A stretch of DNA of 64,000 nucleotides from Ferruginibacter sp. (lineage in GTDB: Bacteria > Bacteroidota > Bacteroidia > Chitinophagales > Chitinophagaceae): contig JANXXM010000164.1 of NCBI GenBank assembly GCA_025350645.1, positions 1 through 64,000 on the forward strand. The letters run 5' to 3'. This document shows positions 57,998 to 64,000 of this stretch, piece after piece. The notes below the pieces were generated by a model that saw only the letters and a list, made by a program, of their open reading frames with translations, was not told the origin of the DNA and made no database searches. The position numbers and the translations under genes were made by a program. Numbering within the stretch: the first letter of the stretch is position 1; the number at the start of each line of letters is the position of its first letter.

Positions 57998-59818
57998 TTA
58001 TTTCACCTGCTGCATAGTTACCAAACGCTTGTAAAAACCATCCTGGTTTATAAGGCTGGTATGCGTACCTCGTTCTACCACTTGTCCTTTGCGCAGCACA
58101 ATAATTTCATTTGCATGGCGTATGGTACTTAGCCGGTGTGCTATTACAACAGAGGTTCGGTTTTCCATTAAATTATTTATAGCATCCTGCACCAGTCTTT
58201 CACTTTCTGTATCCAGAGATGAAGTGGCTTCGTCTAAAATAAGTATGGGAGGATTTTTTAAAACCGCTCTTGCTATGGTAAGCCGCTGCCTTTCGCCGCC
58301 GCTTAGTTTCATTCCTCTGTCGCCTATATTGGTATCATAGCCCTGCTCTTTTTTTTCTATAAATAAATGAGCATTGGCAATTTTTGCTGCATTAAAAATT
58401 TCTTCCTGTCCTGCATTTTCCATACCCAGTGCTATATTGTTTGCAATAGTATCATTAAAGAGTATCGGCTCCTGTGTTACGATACTCATAAGGCTTCGCA
58501 GGGAAAATAAAGAGTAGTCTTTTATGTCAACTCCATCCACTAATATTTGCCCGCTGGTAGTATCATGAAACCTAGGAATAAGATCTGCCAGGGTAGATTT
58601 TCCTGCACCGCTGCTGCCTACCAGTGCTACTGTCTCGCCTTTTTTTACGGTAATATTAATGTCTTTTAAAATCATTACATCTTCATAATAAAAACTTACG
58701 TTTTTAAATTCTATGCTTTCATTAAAATGGGTTATTTGTATGCCTCCCGGGTTTTCATTTACCGTTACGGGTGCGTTTAATACTTCTTCTATTCTTGCAA
58801 TAGCGGCACTGCCCCGCTGCAGGTTACTAAATGCCCCGGATATACTTTTTGCAGGATCAATAATACCCCAGAACATAGCCATATAAGTAAGAAAATCTGC
58901 ACCTTTTAGTAAAGACATTTCGTTGCCCAGCACCTTGCTGCCCCCATAATAAAGTATGCTTGTAAACATGGTAACACCAAGCATTTCGCTCATAGGCGAT
59001 GCAAAGCTTTGCCTGTATCCTATTTTATTGGTAATATCCAAAAGATGATAACTGTTATCAGCAAATTTTTTTCTTATGGCCCGTTCTACATTAAATGCTT
59101 TTATCACTCTTAGCCCACTTAATGTTTCATCTAATATAGAAATAGATTCTCCGCTTTTTTGCGCAACTTCTCCTGATGGTTTTTTTAAAGATCGTCCCAG
59201 TCTTCCTATAAAAAACCCCATAACAGGAATAAAAAATAAAATGATAACCGTGAGTTCTGCACTTACAGAAAAAAGCACAATGAGATAAAAAATGATTTGC
59301 AAAGGATCTTTTACCCATCCCTCCAAAGCAGATAATACAGAGCCTTCTACCTGCCCCACATCATTGGTCATACGGCTCATAAGGTCACCTTTTCGCTGCT
59401 CCGTAAAATAGCCAATAGGCAGGCTGAGTACTTTATTAAAAATATCTATCCTGAACCTGGTAGCTACTTTATTTTTTGCGGGCATTAACGACCGGGAGGC
59501 CAGGTACAGGAAAACATTTTTTAAAACAATACTTATAATTATTAAAACACAAATTATACCAAGCGCCTGTACAGGCGTGCTGGTACTTACTAAAACCGTA
59601 ATCTTCTCTTTTATAAGTTGAAAAAGAGATAATTTGGTAGCGCCGTTGCTCACTGGAATAGCTCCCATATCTACTTTAAACAACACCTGCAAAAAAGGAA
59701 GAAACATACCCAGAGATGCTATTCCAAAAAGTATAGAAAGTATAGTACAAACTATGTAAGAAGTAATAGCCAGCTTGTAATCCTTTAAGTACGCAAAAAT
59801 GAGTGAATATTTTTTCAT
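57998..59818 (-). CDS. ABC exporter, fused permease and ATPase (MsbA-like)
   Basis: 606 aa; Walker A VGSSGAGKSTLADLIPRF; LSGGERQRLTIARAVLKNPPILILDEATSSLD. Confidence 0.94.
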   Translation of the reverse strand: MKKYSLIFAYLKDYKLAITSYIVCTILSILFGIASLGMFLPFLQVLFKVDMGAIPVSNGATKLSLFQLIKEKITVLVSTSTPVQALGIICVLIIISIVLKNVFLYLASRSLMPAKNKVATRFRIDIFNKVLSLPIGYFTEQRKGDLMSRMTNDVGQVEGSVLSALEGWVKDPLQIIFYLIVLFSVSAELTVIILFFIPVMGFFIGRLGRSLKKPSGEVAQKSGESISILDETLSGLRVIKAFNVERAIRKKFADNSYHLLDITNKIGYRQSFASPMSEMLGVTMFTSILYYGGSKVLGNEMSLLKGADFLTYMAMFWGIIDPAKSISGAFSNLQRGSAAIARIEEVLNAPVTVNENPGGIQITHFNESIEFKNVSFYYEDVMILKDINITVKKGETVALVGSSGAGKSTLADLIPRFHDTTSGQILVDGVDIKDYSLFSLRSLMSIVTQEPILFNDTIANNIALGMENAGQEEIFNAAKIANAHLFIEKKEQGYDTNIGDRGMKLSGGERQRLTIARAVLKNPPILILDEATSSLDTESERLVQDAINNLMENRTSVVIAHRLSTIRHANEIIVLRKGQVVERGTHTSLINQDGFYKRLVTMQQVK

Positions 59819-59881
59819 TAGATTTAATAAGAGAATAGAACCGCAAAGTAACTAATTTTACAGCCATATAAAGCACAACAA

Positions 59882-60274
59882 ATGATAGAAGGAAAAAGAC
59901 AAAAACAAGTGGCGGCAGTTTTAGAAAAAGACCTTAATGAGATTTTTCAGCGTATGGGACTTACAATGATGGATGGCGGGATGATTTCTATAGCCTCAGT
60001 AAAAATAACCCCCGATCTTTTTGATGCAAGGATATACCTCAGTTTTTTTAAAATAACCGATGCCGTTGCCACCCTTAATAAAATACAGGAAAAAGCATGG
60101 GAAATAAAAAAAGAACTTACCGCAAGAGTGCGCCACCAGTTGCGCAGCATGCCACAACTTACTTTTTATATAGATGATACGCTGGATTATGTAGATAAAA
60201 TGGAACAGATATTTAAAGAAATAAAAGTACAGGATAAAAATATTGCAGATAATTTAGACCCTAAAGAAAACTGA
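59882..60274 (+). CDS. rbfA: 30S ribosome-binding factor A
   Basis: KRQKQVAAVLEKDLNEIFQRMG...ITPDLFDARIYLSFF...HQLRSMPQLTFYIDDTLDYVDKMEQIF. Confidence 0.92.
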   Translation: MIEGKRQKQVAAVLEKDLNEIFQRMGLTMMDGGMISIASVKITPDLFDARIYLSFFKITDAVATLNKIQEKAWEIKKELTARVRHQLRSMPQLTFYIDDTLDYVDKMEQIFKEIKVQDKNIADNLDPKEN

Positions 60275-61491
60275 TGTATTTTTTATTTGCGTGGCGATAT
60301 TTCAGGGCAAAAAAATCTGCAAATGCGGTAAATATTATAGCATGGGTAACTACTATTGTAATTGCATTTGCTACCTGCTGCCAGGTGCTGGTGCTTAGTG
60401 TTTTTAATGGTTTTGAAGACCTTGTAAAATCTTTATACTCCTCTTTTTATACAGATATTAAAATTGTACCCGCCAGCGGAAAAACGTTTACCCTTACGCA
60501 GGAAAATATTGTGCAAATAAAAAAGCAACCTTTTGTTGCAGGTGCTTCTATGGTTGCAGAAGATAAAGCGCTGCTGCAAAATGAAGCATCACAATCTGTA
60601 GTTACCTTAAAGGGTGTAGATACCAATTACAGGATAATAACTGGTGTAGCTTCCAAAACAAATACCGGCACTTTTAATATTGGTACTATTGATGACCCAG
60701 GGCTAGTGGTAGGTTACGGTGTACAAAATGCTGCAGATATCAGTATGAATGCTGCTTTTCCGCCGGGTGTGGTAACCATTATTCTTCCTAAAAAAAATAA
60801 AGGTATAGATGCTGCCGATGCTATGAGCGAAGGCAATGCAAAAACAAACGGCGTATTTGCTATACAGCAGGAAATAGATAACCAATATGCCATTACCAAT
60901 ATTGATTTTGTGAAACGGCAAATGGGGTATGCAGCAGATGAATATAGTGCTATGGAAATTAAATTACTGCCAAAGCAAAACGCAGCAGAAGCAAAAAAAA
61001 AATTACAGATTGTACTGGGCAATAAATTTTTAGTAAAAACAAGGTATGAGCAAAATGCAGGTTTATACAATACAATGAACCTGGAGAAATGGGCTATTTA
61101 TGCCGTGTTTACACTCATACTTATTATAGCTGCTTTTACCATGGTAAGTGCGCTTACCATACTTGTATTAGAAAAGAAAAAAGACATCGGAATTTTAAGA
61201 AGCATGGGGGTAACAAAAGCTGGTATTCAAAAAATATTTCTGAGCGAAGGCCTGCTCCTTGGCTTTGCAGGTGCCGCCATTGGTATTGTACTGGCACTTA
61301 TTATTTGTATGTTTCAGTTAAAATTTCATCTCATAAAAATACAGGGTGGGTCTTTTTTAATAGATTATTTTCCTATAAAATTAATAGCTACAGATTTTTT
61401 AATGGTAGCCGGTGCTGCTATATTTATTTCTTTTTTAGCTTCATGGTTTCCTGCATATAAAGCTGCGGGAGAAAATATAGGTCTTAAATAA
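60274..61491 (+). CDS. FtsX-like permease (LolC/LolE-type ABC lipoprotein transporter permease)
   Basis: FLFAWRYFRAKKSANAVNIIAWVTT...VLEKKKDIGILRSMGVTKAGIQKIFLSEGLLLGFAGA; overlaps rbfA. Confidence 0.92.
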   Translation: MYFLFAWRYFRAKKSANAVNIIAWVTTIVIAFATCCQVLVLSVFNGFEDLVKSLYSSFYTDIKIVPASGKTFTLTQENIVQIKKQPFVAGASMVAEDKALLQNEASQSVVTLKGVDTNYRIITGVASKTNTGTFNIGTIDDPGLVVGYGVQNAADISMNAAFPPGVVTIILPKKNKGIDAADAMSEGNAKTNGVFAIQQEIDNQYAITNIDFVKRQMGYAADEYSAMEIKLLPKQNAAEAKKKLQIVLGNKFLVKTRYEQNAGLYNTMNLEKWAIYAVFTLILIIAAFTMVSALTILVLEKKKDIGILRSMGVTKAGIQKIFLSEGLLLGFAGAAIGIVLALIICMFQLKFHLIKIQGGSFLIDYFPIKLIATDFLMVAGAAIFISFLASWFPAYKAAGENIGLK

Positions 61492-61513
61492 CTATTGCTT
61501 TTATATCAAGTTT

Positions 61514-62377
61514 TTAGGGATGAAGGATATCTGGATATTTATCTAATGTTTCAAAATTGTATTCATCTGTACTTTTCAATTTTTGTATCATCCAACTCAA
61601 AGCCGCAGAATCTGTACTGTTTTTAAACGTACGGTCATGCATAAGCAATACTAAATGCCCCGGAGTTCTGGTTTCAGATTTTACAAAGAAGTTATTTATT
61701 TCATTTACCAAAAGAGTGTCTGATTGTATTAACTTTTGATTTCTTGTAAAACGCCATTCCAGATCCCAGCCAATCAGATTATAATTGCTTCTTTTTAAAC
61801 TATCTGCCGTTTGTGTGCTTTTTTTTAAATCAGTAAAATTAATCTTTGCTGTGCGCCAAATGTTACGACCAGGGGTGCGAATAATATTAGTAGTAAAATG
61901 AAAGCTGTCATTACTTCTGCCAAAATCATTTATTGCTCCGGCACTTTCTCTGTAAAATTTATTAAAATTATTATGAAAAGCATGAGTATAACTGTGATTG
62001 CATATTTGTAAAAAAGAATCAAACTGCATTGTATTCCACGTATTATTTTGGCTTGGGCTGCCATGCACATGTTCTCCAATTATAAACATTGTAGCAGTTA
62101 CTTTTTCCTGTTTTATAATATTAATAACGTTATTGGTACCAGCTCCTGGTCCATCATCAAAAGTGAGATAAATTGTTTTTGCTTTTTTAATTTTTATAAC
62201 GCTGTCAGCTTTTTGTTTTGCCAGTACAGTATCTGCCTTTACATTAGCCTCTTTAAGAAAAGGCTTATTATAATTGCAAAATTCTAAACCGTAAATGCTA
62301 GTGAAGGTGATGCTGGTTAGTATTGATGCTTTGGCAAGCATTGAGCTGTTAAGATAACTGCTCTTCTCGGTATTCAT
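61514..62377 (-). CDS. polysaccharide deacetylase family protein
   Basis: KTIYLTFDDGPGAGTNNVINIIKQEKVTATMFIIGEHV; ICNHSYTHAF. Confidence 0.92.
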   Translation of the reverse strand: MNTEKSSYLNSSMLAKASILTSITFTSIYGLEFCNYNKPFLKEANVKADTVLAKQKADSVIKIKKAKTIYLTFDDGPGAGTNNVINIIKQEKVTATMFIIGEHVHGSPSQNNTWNTMQFDSFLQICNHSYTHAFHNNFNKFYRESAGAINDFGRSNDSFHFTTNIIRTPGRNIWRTAKINFTDLKKSTQTADSLKRSNYNLIGWDLEWRFTRNQKLIQSDTLLVNEINNFFVKSETRTPGHLVLLMHDRTFKNSTDSAALSWMIQKLKSTDEYNFETLDKYPDILHP

Positions 62378-62455
62378 TTATTAATTAATTTATGCAGTAA
62401 ATATATGTACTTGTTTAAATAAACAAAATTTTTATTTGTTAACAAAAAATAAAAA

Positions 62456-63592
62456 CTATTTGTTGCTGTTGCCTATCTGAAGATCTGTAATTATTGGGAA
62501 ATGATCACTCATCTTTTTGTTGATACGTACAAATTGTTTTACTCCAAAAAGTTTATCACAAAGAATATTATCTATGCGTAGTGTGGGAGATATTGCAGAA
62601 AAAGTTCTGCCTATGCCACCTCCTTTTTCTACAAAAGCATTTTTTAGATTTTTTCCTATAATATCGTAAGCATAACTATTAGGTACATCATTAAAGTCGC
62701 CGCAAATAATTACCGGGTAAAGACTTTCATTTACCGCTTTTCGTATACGATCGCTTTGCAGTCTTCTTTTTAAAAAACCTGTTTTTAATTTTACAATTAT
62801 ATTTTTAGATTTTTTAAGATCGCTTCCATTTTCTATGGTAGGATCATCCATATATTGCCTATTTACATTGCTAAATTTTAAAGACTGCAGATGAACGTTA
62901 AATATGCGAAAAGTATCTGCACCTTTCTGAATATCTGTGTATTGAAATATCGAATTATAGTCATTAGGATCATAGCTAATAGTATGTTGACGTACTATCG
63001 GAAATTTACTGAAAGTAATAATTCCAAAACGATGCTTTCCGTCAAAGTCCAGTTTTTTATTATAGGAATAATTATACTGGGAAAAATGAAGTTCTTTTAA
63101 AAACTGGGGTACATAATTTATTGCTGTGGAATCAAAATCACTAGCTACCATTTCCTGAAAGCAAGCGATATCCGGCTCATATTTATTTATAAGCGCAATC
63201 ATTTTTTCTTTCACTTCGGGATGCTTTTTATGCTCCAGAATATCGAAGTGTTCCACATTCCAGCTCATCACCCTAATATCCGCAGGTGCTTTGGCTGTCA
63301 TATCTTCTGTAGAAAACCTAAATTTTATAAGCTGTCTCACGGGGTTCCATGCAAGCAATATTGCAGCTATACTTATGAATGCAAATTTTGTTTTAAAAAT
63401 AAGCCAAAAAATAATAAACAACACCAATATTAATAAGAGATAAAGAGATGCAAGCGTGAGTAAGCCTACAAACCAAAAATAAGCGGGATTAAACCAGGAA
63501 CAATAGCACCCAAGCAAAAATGATACAGCAATAACAATATTAAAATATACAAAAAATCGTTTTGTATATCTTCTGAAAATTCCTGTTCGCAT
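62456..63592 (-). CDS. membrane-anchored endonuclease/exonuclease/phosphatase family protein
   Basis: N-terminal TM segments; VMSWNVEHFD; IACFQEM; FNVHLQSL; VIICGDFNDVPNSYAY; DHFPI. Confidence 0.93.
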   Translation of the reverse strand: MRTGIFRRYTKRFFVYFNIVIAVSFLLGCYCSWFNPAYFWFVGLLTLASLYLLLILVLFIIFWLIFKTKFAFISIAAILLAWNPVRQLIKFRFSTEDMTAKAPADIRVMSWNVEHFDILEHKKHPEVKEKMIALINKYEPDIACFQEMVASDFDSTAINYVPQFLKELHFSQYNYSYNKKLDFDGKHRFGIITFSKFPIVRQHTISYDPNDYNSIFQYTDIQKGADTFRIFNVHLQSLKFSNVNRQYMDDPTIENGSDLKKSKNIIVKLKTGFLKRRLQSDRIRKAVNESLYPVIICGDFNDVPNSYAYDIIGKNLKNAFVEKGGGIGRTFSAISPTLRIDNILCDKLFGVKQFVRINKKMSDHFPIITDLQIGNSNK

Positions 63593-63716
63593 ACAATAAA
63601 GATAAGGCTTAGTTAAAAGCGATTAACATAAAAATTTCTTAATAGCATACTGTTTTTATGTACTGGCATTATTTTGCGTAATGTGTATTATTCACTAACA
63701 AAATAAAACAAACATT

Positions 63717-64000
63717 ATGAAAAACACTTTACTCATATTATCCTCAACAATTCTTTTTTTTACTGCATGTAAAACAGAAAAAAAAGAGGCATTGCAAATT
63801 GATAAAGGCATTGTATTTACGGATACCTCATTGCTTAAGCAAGGTAATTATTCTACTGATGTTGCACCGGCAGGTAATATTGAACCAGCCGTTTTACCGC
63901 AAGAAAAAAATACCCGATCAAAACCTGAGATAAGAACAATTACCAAAATAATAAGAGTGGTAGAAAAAAAACGACCTATAGCAATACAAAATCCGCAGCC
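63717..64000 (+). CDS. lipoprotein, truncated by window edge
   Basis: ATG at 63717: MKNTLLILSSTILFFTACKTEKKEALQIDKGIVFTDTSLLKQGNYSTDVAPAGNIEPAVLPQEKN...; lipobox FTAC; open to the window edge. Confidence 0.7.
   Translation, partial: MKNTLLILSSTILFFTACKTEKKEALQIDKGIVFTDTSLLKQGNYSTDVAPAGNIEPAVLPQEKNTRSKPEIRTITKIIRVVEKKRPIAIQNPQ

Noticed and set aside
1-64000. CRISPR array, rRNA operon, intact prophage or intact IS element
   Set aside because: No regularly spaced direct repeats, rRNA-like sequence, phage structural genes or transposase ORFs were seen.

Overview
This 64-kb window is AT-rich Bacteroidota chromosome. It looks Chitinophagaceae-like, judging from T9SS and gliding-type C-terminal domains, two DPP4-type S9 peptidases, a TAnnTTTG-type promoter and N-acetylornithine-type arginine biosynthesis. 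Most of it is ordinary single-copy housekeeping and accessory genes: uvrA, rsmI, purS, pssA, pepP-like, a complete arginine block (GNAT-argG-argC-argD-argF'-argB-argE-argH), pgk, gapA, two lemA plus two TPM genes, an MsbA-like ABC exporter, rbfA, a LolC/E-like permease and tRNA-Glu(UUC). The more interesting parts are: (i) a small degenerate type I restriction-modification island (hsdM C-terminal fragment, Bro-N, GxxExxY, frameshifted hsdS). It lies between two paralogous ~950-aa PKD/gliding C-terminal proteins and is bordered at the hsdS end by a long imperfect inverted repeat. (ii) Two leader-like structured DNA/RNA elements in the arginine block. (iii) An in-frame, palindrome-rich insertion inside uvrA. 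(iv) Several decayed genes that the ORF track hides: a PPC/DUF296 lipoprotein with a single amber codon, a frameshifted microgene, a TPR-like remnant, and a decayed DUF5615-like toxin next to an intact DUF433 gene. I found no CRISPR array, rRNA operon, intact prophage or intact transposase. All family calls were made by eye from the protein sequences; no searches were run.
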